Source: Aurantimonas marianensis (GTDB taxonomy: Bacteria > Pseudomonadota > Alphaproteobacteria > Rhizobiales > Rhizobiaceae). From it: a DNA stretch of 64,000 nt. A program made the translations under genes and the position numbers. Of the stretch, positions 1-8,634 are shown piece by piece. Each line of letters opens with the position of its first letter. The first letter of the stretch is position 1. The notes beneath the pieces were generated by a model. That model had not been told where the DNA came from, ran no database searches, and was given only the letters and a program-made list of their open reading frames with translations. Location: NCBI RefSeq assembly GCF_024195285.1, contig NZ_JALHBS010000001.1, positions 1 to 64,000 on the forward strand, given 5' to 3'.

Positions 1-118
1 GACCAAAACCAGCCGTCCCGCCGCCCCCTCGCGCGGCGTGGCGCAGATGAAGACCACCGGCCGCGGCGGCGCCGCCCAGGCCGAACAGACCAACGCCGAT
101 AGCTGGGAAGAGTTCTGA
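1..118 (+). CDS. Methyl-accepting chemotaxis protein, C-terminal tail (partial)
   Basis: Only the last 38 codons are present; the frame is open from base 2 to the TGA at 116-118. The tail is low-complexity (Ala, Gly, Thr, Arg) and ends in SWEEF. A flexible linker ending in a W-x-x-F pentapeptide is the tether by which chemoreceptors recruit CheR and/or CheB. The stop overlaps the start of the STAS-domain gene (ATGA), and this position corresponds to the receptor gene that heads rhizobial che operons. The sensory domain lies outside the window, so the receptor type (soluble or membrane) cannot be told. Assignment rests on the tail motif plus the operon. Confidence 0.8.
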   Translation, partial: TKTSRPAAPSRGVAQMKTTGRGGAAQAEQTNADSWEEF

Positions 119-417
119 TGGCGAAGAAAGCAACACGTGCGGTGGCTGCGGTTGAACTCGCTGGCATCCTCGATCTGAAGGCGGCTGGTCCGCTCTTCGA
201 CCAACTCCTGACGCTGCGGGGCAAGCCGGTCACGGTCGACGCCGCCGGCGTGGAGAAGGTGGGCGCGCAGTGCATCCAGATTCTTCATTCGGCCGCGGCG
301 ACGTGGCACGCGGACGAGGTCGCATTCACCATCGTCGAACCGTCGGAGACGTTCCGCTCCGGACTCGACCTTCTCGGTCTTTCCGAAACCTTCAGCCAAA
401 AGGACATCGCGGCATGA
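118..417 (+). CDS. cheS: STAS-domain chemotaxis protein CheS
   Basis: This 99-residue protein has a STAS-like fold pattern (VAAVELAGILDLKAAGPLFDQL, then a VTVDAAGVEKVGAQCIQIL core), similar to anti-sigma factor antagonists but inside a che operon. In Sinorhizobium meliloti the gene in this position is cheS, of about the same size; its product binds CheA and speeds dephosphorylation of the sink regulator CheY1. The gene overlaps the receptor gene by one base and cheY1 by four (ATGA at 414-417), so translation is probably coupled. The role is inferred from position, size and fold; no residue proves CheA binding. Confidence 0.82.
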   Translation: MAKKATRAVAAVELAGILDLKAAGPLFDQLLTLRGKPVTVDAAGVEKVGAQCIQILHSAAATWHADEVAFTIVEPSETFRSGLDLLGLSETFSQKDIAA

Positions 418-785
418 GCAGGACAATTCTGACGATCGACGATTCGCGAACCATGCGCGAGATGCTGCGAGCGACGCTGACATCGTCCGGCTTCGTCGTG
501 GTCCAGGCCGAGGACGGCGCCCACGGCATCGAGGTCTTGCAGGGGATGGAGGTCGAGCCCGACGTCATCATCACCGACATCAACATGCCGCGCAAAGACG
601 GGTTTCAGTTCATCGAGGAAGTGCGTGTCGATCCCAGTCGCCGGGCGATTCCGATCCTTGTCCTGACCACCGAAAGCGACGCGGAAAAGAAACAGCGTGC
701 ACGCCTCGCCGGAGCGACCGGCTGGATCGTCAAGCCGTTCGATCCGGTCAAACTGCTCGACGCGATCAACCGCGTCGCGGCGTAA
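414..785 (+). CDS. cheY1: Chemotaxis response regulator CheY1
   Basis: Single receiver domain of 123 residues. The acidic pair is D9/D10, the phospho-acceptor D55 (in VIITDINMP), the switch Thr T85/T86 and the conserved lysine K107 (in IVKPF). There is no output domain. The ATG at 414 was chosen over an upstream in-frame ATG at 270 because it overlaps the cheS stop in the usual ATGA arrangement and gives the normal family length. In rhizobial systems CheY1 is the phosphate sink that drains phosphoryl groups from CheA, while CheY2 acts on the motor; the next-to-cheA position fits that role. Confidence 0.92.
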   Translation: MSRTILTIDDSRTMREMLRATLTSSGFVVVQAEDGAHGIEVLQGMEVEPDVIITDINMPRKDGFQFIEEVRVDPSRRAIPILVLTTESDAEKKQRARLAGATGWIVKPFDPVKLLDAINRVAA

Positions 786-869
786 TCATCATTCGGAAAG
801 CGCCTGGCAAGCTTGAGGCCGTACCAAGGGCCCGACTTTCCGGTTCGAAGGCGAGAATAGGGTAGCACA

Positions 870-3122
870 ATGGATGCGATGGCTGAAATCCGGCAGACCT
901 TTTTCGAGGAATGCGCCGAGCAGCTTGCCGAACTCGAAGCGGGTCTGCTCGCGATCGAGAATGGCGAGGCGGACTCCGACACGGTCAACGCCGTTTTCCG
1001 CGCCGTGCACTCGATCAAGGGTGGGGCCGGCGCCTTCAGCCTGGATGACCTCGTCCGGTTCGCCCACATCTTCGAGACGACGCTGGACGAACTGCGCTCG
1101 GACCGGCTGGAAGCAAGCGATGTCGTGGTCAAGGTCATGCTGCGGGCCGCCGATGCCCTGGCCGATCTGGTGACGGTCGCCCGTGACGGCGGTACCGCCG
1201 ATGCGTCCCGCAACGAGGGCCTGGCGGCCGAACTGAAGGATCTGGTGGCGGCCGCCAAGGGCGAGAGCCCGGCGGAAGCTGCCGCGGAGGCGCCAGAGGC
1301 AGAGGCGGAAGACACCGCCGTTGGCGAGGAGGACGACTTCGGGTTCGTTCCCATTGCCGTCGACCTCGACGAGCTGATCGGGGGCGATGGCGATCAAGCC
1401 TATCGGATCACCTTCCGTCCGCACGCCGCCCTTTATGCCAAGGCGAACGACAGCGTTCGCGTCCTTCGGGACCTGCTGGAACTGGGTGAGGGTAACGTCC
1501 AGTGCGACACGAGCGAAATCCCGCTCTTGTCCGATCTCGATCCCGAGGGGGCCTATTTCACCTTTACCGTCGATCTGACGACGGCTGAGAGCGAAGAGAA
1601 GATTCGCGAGGTCTTCGAATTCGTCGAGGACGATTGCGACCTGTCGATCGAGCGAATCCTGGATTCCGACGGATCGGCGGACGCCCCCGTCAACGTCGAT
1701 TCGGACCTGGCCGACCTCCTGGCCAGCCTGCGCGGCGAAGTGGCGGGCGATGCGGCTGCCGACCCCGCCCCGGCCGCCAAAGCCGGCAAGGCAGGCAAGC
1801 CGAAACCGCCCAAGCCGGCGACGGCTGAGCAGCCGGCCCCGACGCCGGCCGAATCGACGAAGCCGGCCGGCGGCCCGGAAGCCTCCGCCGAAGCGCCGGT
1901 GGAGAAACCGGCGAAGGTCGATGCGAACGAGGCCAAATCCGCCAATGTCGGTGGCAGCCCCACGCAGACGATCCGCGTCGACCTCGAACGCGTCGACCGG
2001 CTGATCGATCTGGTTGGCGAACTCGTCATCCATCAGGTCATGCTCTCCCAGAGAACCTATCAGGCGGGGCTTGCCCGCGCCTCGGAGGTCGCCGTCGGCC
2101 TTGACGAACTCGAACAGCTGACCCGGGAGATCCAGGACAGCGTCATGGCGATCCGCGCGCAGCCGGTGAAATCGGTGTTCCAGCGTCTGCCGCGACTGGC
2201 CCGCGAGGAGTGGACCGAGGTCGACAAGACCGTGATCGAGCGGCTGGCCGATCCCCTGACGCACATGCTCCGCAACGCCATCGACCACGGGTTGGAAAAG
2301 CCCGATGCGCGACTGGCGGCCGGCAAGCCGGAGGAAGGCACGGTCAAGGTCGCGGCGATGCACCGCTCGGGCCGCATCGTCATCGAAATCACCGATGATG
2401 GAGCCGGTATCAACCGCCCGAAAGTGCGCGAAATCGCCGTCTCCAAGGGTCTGGTTCCGGCGGAGGCCAATCTTTCGGACGAGGAGATCGACAACCTCAT
2501 CTTCATGCCGGGCTTTTCGACGGCGAGCGAGATCTCCGAGTTGTCGGGCCGCGGCGTCGGCATGGATGTGGTGAAACGCTCGATCCAGGCGCTGGGCGGG
2601 CGGGTATCGATCACCTCCAAGCCGGGTAAGGGTTCCACCTTCACCATGAGTCTGCCGCTGACGCTGGCGGTGCTGGACGGAATGATCGTGACGGTCGGAG
2701 ACCAGACGGCGGTCGTGCCCCTGACGGCGATCATCGAGACGCTGCAGCCGAAGCCGGAAGAGGTGAAGGGCTTCGGCGGCGATGCGCGGTTGATCAAGGT
2801 GCGCGACGCCTTCCTGCCGCTCGTCGATGTGGCCCGCGAACTGGCCTATACGTCGACACCGACCAATGCCACGACCGGTGTCGCGATCCTCGTGGAGGCC
2901 GAGAACGGCACCCGCTCGGCGCTTCTGGTGGATGCGATCCAGGGGCAGCGCCAGGTCGTCATCAAGAGCCTCGAAGCGAACTATCGCCGCGTGCCGGGCA
3001 TCGCCGCCGCGACAATCCTCGGCGATGGGCGCGTCGCTCTCATTCTCGATGTCGACGTGATCGTGGCCACGTCGCGCACCGACGGTATTCACAGCAACGG
3101 ACTTCAGCAGGCAGCGGAGTGA
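870..3122 (+). CDS. cheA: Chemotaxis histidine kinase CheA (P3/P4 junction shortened)
   Basis: Cytoplasmic kinase of 750 residues. P1 HPt domain with phospho-His H47 (AVHSIKGG), a P2-like response-regulator docking domain around 150-270, an Ala/Pro/Lys-rich linker around 285-355, P3 dimerisation ([15 protein letters not shown]), P4 ATPase with N box ([12 protein letters not shown]), G1 (DDGAGI), F box (FMPGFST) and G2 ([10 protein letters not shown]), then a CheW-like P5. Compared with what I know of CheA, the stretch between PRLARE (from P441) and TEVDKT (from T449) is about 15 residues too short: the segment that normally forms the first P4 strand is missing in frame (bases about 2205-2213). 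ATG 870 has only a weak ribosome-binding site; ATG 879 is an alternative. cheW follows directly. Confidence 0.95.
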   Translation: MDAMAEIRQTFFEECAEQLAELEAGLLAIENGEADSDTVNAVFRAVHSIKGGAGAFSLDDLVRFAHIFETTLDELRSDRLEASDVVVKVMLRAADALADLVTVARDGGTADASRNEGLAAELKDLVAAAKGESPAEAAAEAPEAEAEDTAVGEEDDFGFVPIAVDLDELIGGDGDQAYRITFRPHAALYAKANDSVRVLRDLLELGEGNVQCDTSEIPLLSDLDPEGAYFTFTVDLTTAESEEKIREVFEFVEDDCDLSIERILDSDGSADAPVNVDSDLADLLASLRGEVAGDAAADPAPAAKAGKAGKPKPPKPATAEQPAPTPAESTKPAGGPEASAEAPVEKPAKVDANEAKSANVGGSPTQTIRVDLERVDRLIDLVGELVIHQVMLSQRTYQAGLARASEVAVGLDELEQLTREIQDSVMAIRAQPVKSVFQRLPRLAREEWTEVDKTVIERLADPLTHMLRNAIDHGLEKPDARLAAGKPEEGTVKVAAMHRSGRIVIEITDDGAGINRPKVREIAVSKGLVPAEANLSDEEIDNLIFMPGFSTASEISELSGRGVGMDVVKRSIQALGGRVSITSKPGKGSTFTMSLPLTLAVLDGMIVTVGDQTAVVPLTAIIETLQPKPEEVKGFGGDARLIKVRDAFLPLVDVARELAYTSTPTNATTGVAILVEAENGTRSALLVDAIQGQRQVVIKSLEANYRRVPGIAAATILGDGRVALILDVDVIVATSRTDGIHSNGLQQAAE

Positions 3123-3127
3123 AATCG

Positions 3128-3613
3128 ATGACGAACCAAATTGGCAATCCGGCCGAGAACGACAACAAGGGCGAGGGGAACGGCCGCGAGCTGATCGCCT
3201 TCCGGATCGGTGAACAGGAATTCTGCGTCGACATCATGTCGGTGCGCGAGATTCGCGGCTGGACGGCGGCAACGCCGCTCCCCCATGCGCCCTCCTATGT
3301 CAATGGCGTGATCAATCTGCGCGGCGCGGTGCTGCCGATCGTCGATCTCGCCGCACGGCTGGGCTTTGCCAGGACCGAGGCCAGCGCACGCAGCGTCATC
3401 ATCGTGGTGCGCGCCGAGCACCAGCTATTCGGCCTGCTCGTCGACGCCGTCTCCGATATCCTGACGGTCACGGACGACGCGCTGCAGCCGACGCCAGATA
3501 TCGCTTCGGAACTGGCGAAGCAGTTCGTCAGGGGCGTCATGGCGATCGAAGGGCGGATGATCTCGCTGATCGCAACAGACAATGTCTTGCCACAGCTTCA
3601 AGCCGCGGCGTGA
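3128..3613 (+). CDS. cheW: Chemotaxis coupling protein CheW
   Basis: 161 residues, a single CheW SH3-like domain from about residue 22 ([19 protein letters not shown]) with the conserved receptor/kinase interface segments VNGVINLRG and [10 protein letters not shown]. It links chemoreceptors to CheA in the signalling array. ATG 3128 is preferred because GGAG at 3116-3119 sits 8 bases upstream. A GTG at 3119 overlapping the cheA stop would add three residues. Last gene of the cheS-cheY1-cheA-cheW block before a 109-base gap that contains a small hairpin. Confidence 0.94.
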   Translation: MTNQIGNPAENDNKGEGNGRELIAFRIGEQEFCVDIMSVREIRGWTAATPLPHAPSYVNGVINLRGAVLPIVDLAARLGFARTEASARSVIIVVRAEHQLFGLLVDAVSDILTVTDDALQPTPDIASELAKQFVRGVMAIEGRMISLIATDNVLPQLQAAA

Positions 3614-3630
3614 GCTAGGGCTACTATAAT

Positions 3631-3645
3631 CCCTCCGCAGGGAGG
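3631..3645 (+). terminator. Hairpin between cheW and cheR
   Basis: Perfect 6-bp inverted repeat CCCTCC-GCA-GGGAGG, 17 bases after the cheW stop, without a following T run. It could be a weak attenuator or an RNA-stability element dividing the che operon into two expression levels. No strong terminator is seen, and the downstream cheR has its own good ribosome-binding site. Confidence 0.4.
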
Positions 3646-3722
3646 ATCGCAATCGGGTGCTGCCCCGTCTGGGCCGGCGCAATAGCGTCGGACACCTACG
3701 GCTGGCCAGGGAGTAACACGCT

Positions 3723-4649
3723 GTGAGTCTTGATAGACAGCAAGAGAAGGCCGTAAGGCCGCGAGGCTCCGCGTCCGCTTCGATCGTCGCCGGCGAGTTC
3801 GCGATGACGGAAGCCGACTTCCTGAAGATCGCGGACATGCTCTACAAGGACGCCGGCATCCATCTGACGACGTCCAAGGCCACGCTGGTCTATTCGCGGC
3901 TGTCGAAGCGGCTGCGCAGTCTGGGCATGCGCAGCTTCAAAGATTACTGTGAAATGGTCAGCGACGCGGGTGGCGCGAGCGAGCGCATGACCATGCTCGC
4001 CTCGCTGACGACGAACGTCACGCAGTTCTTTCGCGAAAAGCATCATTTCGATCACCTGCGGGAGCACTTCCTTCCGCCGCTGCTGAGCGCCGCCAAGGGC
4101 GGTGGGCGCGTGCGCGTGTGGTCGGCGGGATGCTCCACCGGACACGAGCCCTATTCGATCGCGATGACGCTGCTGTCGCTCATGCCGGATGCGGCCGATC
4201 ACGATATCCGCATCCTTGCTTCCGATATCGACCCCAATGTCGTGGCCACCGGACGGGCGGGGGTCTACGCGTCAAGCGAACTGGAAGCCGTACCGGCCGA
4301 TATGCGTCGCCGCTGGTTTCGGTCGGCGAGTCCCGATAGCGGCGCGCCCTCATCCGGCGGGATCAACGAAATGGCGTTCGAGGTGGTCGACGCCATGCGT
4401 GATCTGGTGGCGTTCCGCGAATTGAACCTGATCGGCCAGTGGCCGATGAAAGGAAGGTTCGACGCGATCTTCTGCCGCAACGTCACGATCTATTTCGATC
4501 AGCAGACGCGGGAACGTGTATGGAGCCGCTTCGCCGAGCGCATCCAGCCGGGCGGGTTTCTCTATGTCGGCCACTCCGAACGGCTGGCGGGAGCTGCGAC
4601 CAAGGTGATGACCTATGACACCAACACGTCCTATCGCAAGACGGGTTGA
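3723..4649 (+). CDS. cheR: Chemotaxis protein methyltransferase CheR
   Basis: 308 residues. Residues from about 28 (MTEADFLKIADMLYKDAGIHL) form the N-terminal helical domain; the SAM-binding motif is RVRVWSAGCSTGHEPYSIAM and the C-terminal strand is PGGFLYVGHSERL. It methylates receptor glutamates using S-adenosylmethionine. The GTG start at 3723 is supported by AGGGAG at 3708-3713. The N-terminal 27 residues are basic and low in conservation, so a start at ATG 3804 remains possible. The pentapeptide tail on the receptor encoded at the window start is a plausible docking site for this enzyme. Confidence 0.94.
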   Translation: MSLDRQQEKAVRPRGSASASIVAGEFAMTEADFLKIADMLYKDAGIHLTTSKATLVYSRLSKRLRSLGMRSFKDYCEMVSDAGGASERMTMLASLTTNVTQFFREKHHFDHLREHFLPPLLSAAKGGGRVRVWSAGCSTGHEPYSIAMTLLSLMPDAADHDIRILASDIDPNVVATGRAGVYASSELEAVPADMRRRWFRSASPDSGAPSSGGINEMAFEVVDAMRDLVAFRELNLIGQWPMKGRFDAIFCRNVTIYFDQQTRERVWSRFAERIQPGGFLYVGHSERLAGAATKVMTYDTNTSYRKTG

Positions 4650-4784
4650 GGGCAGAGCGATGCATAGATCCCGTCTCCCCCTTCCAGGGACTCATCATGG
4701 TGGCGCGCATCGCATAGGCGAGAGCGATGGCGCGCCGATGCCTGGCCATTCGTCAGCCGGCCGCGTCCCGAGCGAGAGGAAATC

Positions 4785-5816
4785 GTGAGCATGTCCCCTG
4801 CAAGAGTCCTAGTGGTCGACGATTCCTTGACGATGCGCGCGCTTATTCGCCACGCGCTGAATAGCGATCCGGGTATCGAGGTGGTCGGCGAGGCGTCCGA
4901 TCCCTTTGAAGCACGCAAGAAGATGAAGTCGCTCGATCCGGACGTCGTCACTCTGGACGTCGAGATGCCGAACATGAACGGCATCGAATTCCTGCAGAAG
5001 ATCATGACGTTGCGCCCGACGCCGGTGATCATGGTCTCGAATCTGACCGCGCCGGGAGCCGCCGTCACGCTGGAGGCGCTGGAACTCGGCGCTTTCGACT
5101 GCATCGCCAAGCCTGGCGCCGGCAGCAACACCTTCGACATCCTGCCGGACCTGGTCAAGGAGGCCAATCACGCCAAGGCCGGCCTCGTCAAGCGACGCAT
5201 GGCCGCCGTCGAGCACCGCGTCAACGGCACGGCTCAAACTTTGGCGCGTTCCCAATCCGGCCCGGATCTCATTGGCATCGGTTCGTCGACGGGCGGCGTC
5301 GAGGCGTTGATGCAGGTGCTCGCCGAATTCCCCGCCGATTGCCCCCCGACGCTGATCGTCCAGCATCTCCCAGCCGCCTTCACCGCCTCCTTTGCGGCCC
5401 GGCTCAACCGGACCTGTCCGGCACATGTCAGCGAGGCCAAGGACGGGGAAGCGATTCGCCAGGGTCACGTCTACCTCGCTCCAGGTGGCAGCCGTCATAT
5501 GATGCTGCGAAAGGGAACCCAACCGACCATCGCGCTGGTGGCGGACGAGCCGGTCTGCGGACACCGGCCGTCGGTCGATGTGCTGTTCGCCTCGATCGCG
5601 AAGCATTTCAAGGACCGATCGACCGGCGTGATTCTCACCGGGATGGGCCGGGACGGCGCCCAGGGGCTTCTGCAAATGCGGAAGGCAGGGTCCCGCACGC
5701 TCGCTCAGGACGAGGAAACCTCGCTCGTCTACGGCATGCCGCGCGTCGCCCACGAGATCGGCGCCGCGCAGAAGCGGTTGCCGCTGTCGCGTGTGGCGCG
5801 GGAGATCTTCGTATGA
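4785..5816 (+). CDS. cheB: Protein-glutamate methylesterase/deamidase CheB
   Basis: 343 residues. N-terminal receiver with D12/D13 and phospho-acceptor D58 (VTLDVEMPNMNG), a linker, then the methylesterase domain with the Ser of GIGSSTGG, His of IVQHLP and Asp of GMGRDGA forming the catalytic triad. It removes methyl groups from (and deamidates) receptors when phosphorylated by CheA. GAGAGGA at 4774-4780 precedes both GTG 4785 (4-base gap) and ATG 4791 (10-base gap); the longer form is given. It pairs with CheR and CheD for adaptation. Confidence 0.95.
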   Translation: MSMSPARVLVVDDSLTMRALIRHALNSDPGIEVVGEASDPFEARKKMKSLDPDVVTLDVEMPNMNGIEFLQKIMTLRPTPVIMVSNLTAPGAAVTLEALELGAFDCIAKPGAGSNTFDILPDLVKEANHAKAGLVKRRMAAVEHRVNGTAQTLARSQSGPDLIGIGSSTGGVEALMQVLAEFPADCPPTLIVQHLPAAFTASFAARLNRTCPAHVSEAKDGEAIRQGHVYLAPGGSRHMMLRKGTQPTIALVADEPVCGHRPSVDVLFASIAKHFKDRSTGVILTGMGRDGAQGLLQMRKAGSRTLAQDEETSLVYGMPRVAHEIGAAQKRLPLSRVAREIFV

Positions 5817-5910
5817 ACCGCTCGCCAAGCGAAATCCCCACAAAAAACGCAGCGAAATTGAGGATAGATTCATCAAATTCGCTTGTAATGCGGTCGAAAG
5901 GAACAACGCC

Positions 5911-6300
5911 ATGGGCATTGTAGATAAACTCAAGGTTCTGATCGTCGACGATCACAGAACGAGCCGCATGCTCATTCGCGATGCGCTGGAACAACTTGGC
6001 ATCAAGAATATCGTCTTCGCCGTCGATGGTGAGGAGGCGCTGCGGACAATGATGACGGCGCCCTGCCATATCATCATCTCTGACTTCAACATGCCGAAGC
6101 TCGACGGTATTCAGCTCCTGAAGGCCGTGCGTTCCCATGCGCCCACGAAGAAGACGCCGTTCATTATCCTCACCGGCGCGGGCGACCGGGAGCTGGTGCA
6201 AAAGGCCGCGCAGCTCGGCGTGAACAATTTCCTGGCGAAGCCCATTACCGTGCCCGTGCTCAAGAAGACGATGGAAGCCGTCGTCGGACGTCTGCAGTAA
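5911..6300 (+). CDS. cheY2: Chemotaxis response regulator CheY2
   Basis: 129-residue receiver-only protein. Acidic pair D13/D14, phospho-acceptor D58 ([13 protein letters not shown]), Thr in ILTGAGD, Lys in FLAKPIT. ATG 5911 is used because it has AAAGGAA about 8 bases upstream and the residues encoded before it look like out-of-gene sequence. In rhizobial che operons the regulator in this position is the one that binds the flagellar motor. The stop (TAA) shares a base with the ATG of cheD. Confidence 0.93.
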   Translation: MGIVDKLKVLIVDDHRTSRMLIRDALEQLGIKNIVFAVDGEEALRTMMTAPCHIIISDFNMPKLDGIQLLKAVRSHAPTKKTPFIILTGAGDRELVQKAAQLGVNNFLAKPITVPVLKKTMEAVVGRLQ

Positions 6301-6839
6301 TGACAGGGAGAAGCGAAGGACGACGCGTCCATGTCATGCAAGGCGAAGCCAAGGTCGACGAAGGTCCGGATACGATCCTGACCACGCTTCTGGGCTCTTG
6401 TGTCGCCGCCTGCATCCGGGATCCGGGTGCCGGTGTCGGTGGGATGAATCACTTTCTGCTGCCGGGAAGCAGCGGTCAGGAGGGCGCGCGGGCGGAAAGC
6501 TTCGGTCTTTATCTGATGGAGCTGTTGATCAACGGACTGCTGCAGCGTGGCGCGCGGCGGGGGCATCTCGAGGCGAAGCTGTTCGGCGGCGCGCGGGCGA
6601 TGGACGGCCTGTCCGAAGTCGGCTCCAAGAACGCCGCCTTCGCGGAGCGTTTTCTGCAGATGGAGAACATCACCTATCTGGGCGGCAGTCTGGGCGGGAC
6701 GACGGGCCGGCGCATCGAATACTGGCCTCATACGGGGCGGGCCCGACAGATCTTCTTCGAGAAAGCCGTAATGCCGCCCATCAAGGTTGCGCCGCCGATC
6801 AGGAAGCCCCAGGCGATCGGGGAAGTCGAACTGTTCTGA
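6300..6839 (+). CDS. cheD: Chemoreceptor glutamine deamidase CheD
   Basis: 179 residues of the CheD family. The catalytic pair is C34 ([12 protein letters not shown]) and H51 (GGMNHFLLP), with a conserved Thr likely in the TGRRIEYW segment. It deamidates selected receptor glutamines to glutamates, making methylation sites. Start overlaps the cheY2 stop by one base. The C-terminal tail after about residue 155 ([12 protein letters not shown]) is proline-rich and longer than the core fold, with no clear function. Confidence 0.94.
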   Translation: MTGRSEGRRVHVMQGEAKVDEGPDTILTTLLGSCVAACIRDPGAGVGGMNHFLLPGSSGQEGARAESFGLYLMELLINGLLQRGARRGHLEAKLFGGARAMDGLSEVGSKNAAFAERFLQMENITYLGGSLGGTTGRRIEYWPHTGRARQIFFEKAVMPPIKVAPPIRKPQAIGEVELF

Positions 6840-6914
6840 CACGACCATGAGCCAGCGCGGACAAATCCTTCGCGATCCACCGAGCGTCGATTTCAACAAA
6901 CAAAGCGTAGCGTC

Positions 6915-7271
6915 ATGACCACGAGCCCCCTGCCCGATCTGCTGAAAATCCTTTCCGACGAGCTGAACGCTTTGGCGGAGATGACCGAAGCGATGCACGA
7001 TCTGATCTGCACCGACCATCCGCGGCAGGACGCGCCCTACGTGCGTGCCGTGCAGAGTATCGATCGCACCCAGCAGACGCTCGAAAATCTCGCGACGTTT
7101 CTCGCTGTGGCCGGCGATCACGCACCGGCCGAATACGAGGTCGCCCTGCAATCGGCGCTGGAGACGGTCCGTCTCGGCGATCTGAAGCACCGACTGGCGA
7201 TATCGCGTCAGGCGGTCAATGGCCTGGCCCGGCCGTCCGACCCCGGTGGCGAGTTCGAGCTGTTCGCCTAA
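6915..7271 (+). CDS. cheT: CheT-like protein at the end of the che operon
   Basis: 118-residue, mostly alpha-helical soluble protein without a signal peptide or enzyme motif. Position after cheD, size and helical content fit CheT (formerly orf10) of Sinorhizobium meliloti, the last gene of its che operon and needed for normal taxis. Helical stretches are residues 5-35 and 40-70. Sequence identity to CheT cannot be checked here, so the name rests mainly on synteny. It ends in FELF, a small acidic-aromatic tail. 75 bases separate it from cheD. Confidence 0.65.
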   Translation: MTTSPLPDLLKILSDELNALAEMTEAMHDLICTDHPRQDAPYVRAVQSIDRTQQTLENLATFLAVAGDHAPAEYEVALQSALETVRLGDLKHRLAISRQAVNGLARPSDPGGEFELFA

Positions 7272-7412
7272 AACATCCCGTCAGACTGTTTTCCGCCACC
7301 GTCTCGCGAAGAGCGCGCCGGAAAGATGCGACGCGTCGGCCTGTTCCCTGCGGTCGACGACGCGCCGGCAATCCCGTCCTCGCGAACGCCGGGGCCAAGC
7401 CTTCGCCACCAC

Positions 7413-7426
7413 TTGACGTAGATCAA
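7413..7426 (+). promoter_or_regulatory. FNR/FixK-type box upstream of the YeeE/YedE gene
   Basis: TTGAC-GTAG-ATCAA matches the TTGAT-N4-ATCAA consensus of the CRP/FNR family (FNR, FixK, FnrL, NNR) at 9 of 10 half-site positions. It lies about 68 bases upstream of the ATG at 7494, in a 222-base gap, a suitable distance for activation. Further downstream (7444-7475) an A+T-rich stretch carries an imperfect inverted repeat CATTCAAA / TTTGGAATG that could bind a second regulator. Confidence 0.7.
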
Positions 7427-7493
7427 GGCGCGGACGCCAAATTCATTCAAATATCCAAATGTATCGTTTGGAATGACGAATGGAGGGCAGAGG

Positions 7494-8597
7494 ATGGACC
7501 TCGCCTCATTGATGGACCGGTTTGGCGAGACGAACGTGCTGGTGGCGGGCGGTGTCGTCATCGGCTTCATGTTCGGCGCCTTCGCCCAGCGCAGCCGCTT
7601 TTGCCTGCGTTCGGCGGTGATCGAATTCCGCCGCCGTGAACCCGGCGCCAAACTCGTCGTCTGGCTGCTGGGTTTTTCGGCGGCGCTGGTCGGCGTGCAG
7701 GCCGCGATTCTGGCGGGTTGGCTGGATGTCTCGCAAAGCCGGATGCTGGCGGTCACCGGCAGCATGTCCGGCGCGGCGATCGGCGGTCTCCTGTTCGGTG
7801 TCGGGATGATCGCTTCGCGCGGCTGCGCCACCCGGCTGCTCGTGCTTTCGGCCACCGGCAATCTGCGCGCGCTGCTATCGGGCCTGGTTTTCGCGGTGTC
7901 CGCCCAGGCCGCCTATCGCGGCGTGCTGGCGCCCCTGCGCAGCGAACTGTCGGGCTGGTGGCTGATCGACGGCGGTCCGGACCGCGACATTCTCGCCTGG
8001 CTCGGCGGTGGGAACGAGGTCGGCCTCGGTATCGGCCTCGTCTGGTTGGCCGCCGGCATCGTCGTGGCGCTCCACAAGCGGGTTAGATCACAAATCTGGA
8101 TCGGCGCGCTCGGCGTGGGCCTCGCCATCCCGGCCGGCTGGCTGTTCACCTACGCCGCCTCGCAGACCGCGTTCGGGATCGTGCCGACGGAATCGCTGAC
8201 CTTTTCCGGCCCGTCCGCCGACCTCCTCATGCTCACCCTGAATTGGCCCGACCACGCGGTCGATTTCGCCATCGGCATCATGCCGGGCGTCTTCCTCGGC
8301 TCGTTCACCGCCGCGTTGCTGACCGGCGAGCTCAAGATCGAGAATTTCGACGGCGGGCACACCATGCCGCGTTATATCTTCGGCGCGGTGCTGATGGGCT
8401 TCGGCGCGATGCTGGCGGGCGGTTGCGCGGTCGGCGCCGGCGTCACCGGCGGTTCCATCCTCGCGATTACCGCCTGGACGGCGCTGATCGGTATGTGGAT
8501 GGGCGCGATGCTGACCGACTGGGTCTTCGTTCGCCTCGGCGAGGAGGCGGGATCGGTCTCCAGCCCGACGCTTTCCGGCGCGGCTCCGGTGTCCTGA
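7494..8597 (+). CDS. YeeE/YedE family sulfur (thiosulfate-type) transporter
   Basis: 367-residue integral membrane protein with about 9-10 hydrophobic segments. It is a full-length (two-repeat) YeeE/YedE (DUF395) protein. Conserved cysteines sit in RSRFCLRSA, ASRGCATRLL and AGGCAVGAGVTGG, matching the Cys-Gly motifs that pass thiosulfate through the related TsuA transporter. Whether the substrate is thiosulfate or another sulfur species cannot be read from sequence. ATG 7494 is chosen over ATG 7473 because GGAGG (7482-7486) is 7 bases upstream. It stands alone behind an FNR-type box, suggesting expression under low oxygen. Confidence 0.85.
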   Translation: MDLASLMDRFGETNVLVAGGVVIGFMFGAFAQRSRFCLRSAVIEFRRREPGAKLVVWLLGFSAALVGVQAAILAGWLDVSQSRMLAVTGSMSGAAIGGLLFGVGMIASRGCATRLLVLSATGNLRALLSGLVFAVSAQAAYRGVLAPLRSELSGWWLIDGGPDRDILAWLGGGNEVGLGIGLVWLAAGIVVALHKRVRSQIWIGALGVGLAIPAGWLFTYAASQTAFGIVPTESLTFSGPSADLLMLTLNWPDHAVDFAIGIMPGVFLGSFTAALLTGELKIENFDGGHTMPRYIFGAVLMGFGAMLAGGCAVGAGVTGGSILAITAWTALIGMWMGAMLTDWVFVRLGEEAGSVSSPTLSGAAPVS

Positions 8598-8604
8598 GAC
8601 GTGA

Positions 8605-8622
8605 CCGCCGCCCCGGCGGCGG
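8605..8622. terminator. Bidirectional hairpin between convergent genes
   Basis: Perfect GC inverted repeat CCGCCGCC / GGCGGCGG between the stops of the YeeE/YedE gene (8597) and the quinone oxidoreductase (8635). It is followed by AAATGTTT, a modest T/A tract. Placement between two converging genes supports a shared terminator. Confidence 0.65.
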
Positions 8623-8634
8623 AAATGTTTCAGT

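Noticed and set aside
806-822. Possible sigma-54 promoter (TGGCAAGC...TTGAGG) before cheA
   Set aside because: The -12 element TTGC is missing and it is within the operon; likely chance.
789-3092. 767-codon minus-strand frame opposite cheA
   Set aside because: Shadow frame rich in Arg, Asp, His and Gly; no domain visible, and cheA is unmistakable.
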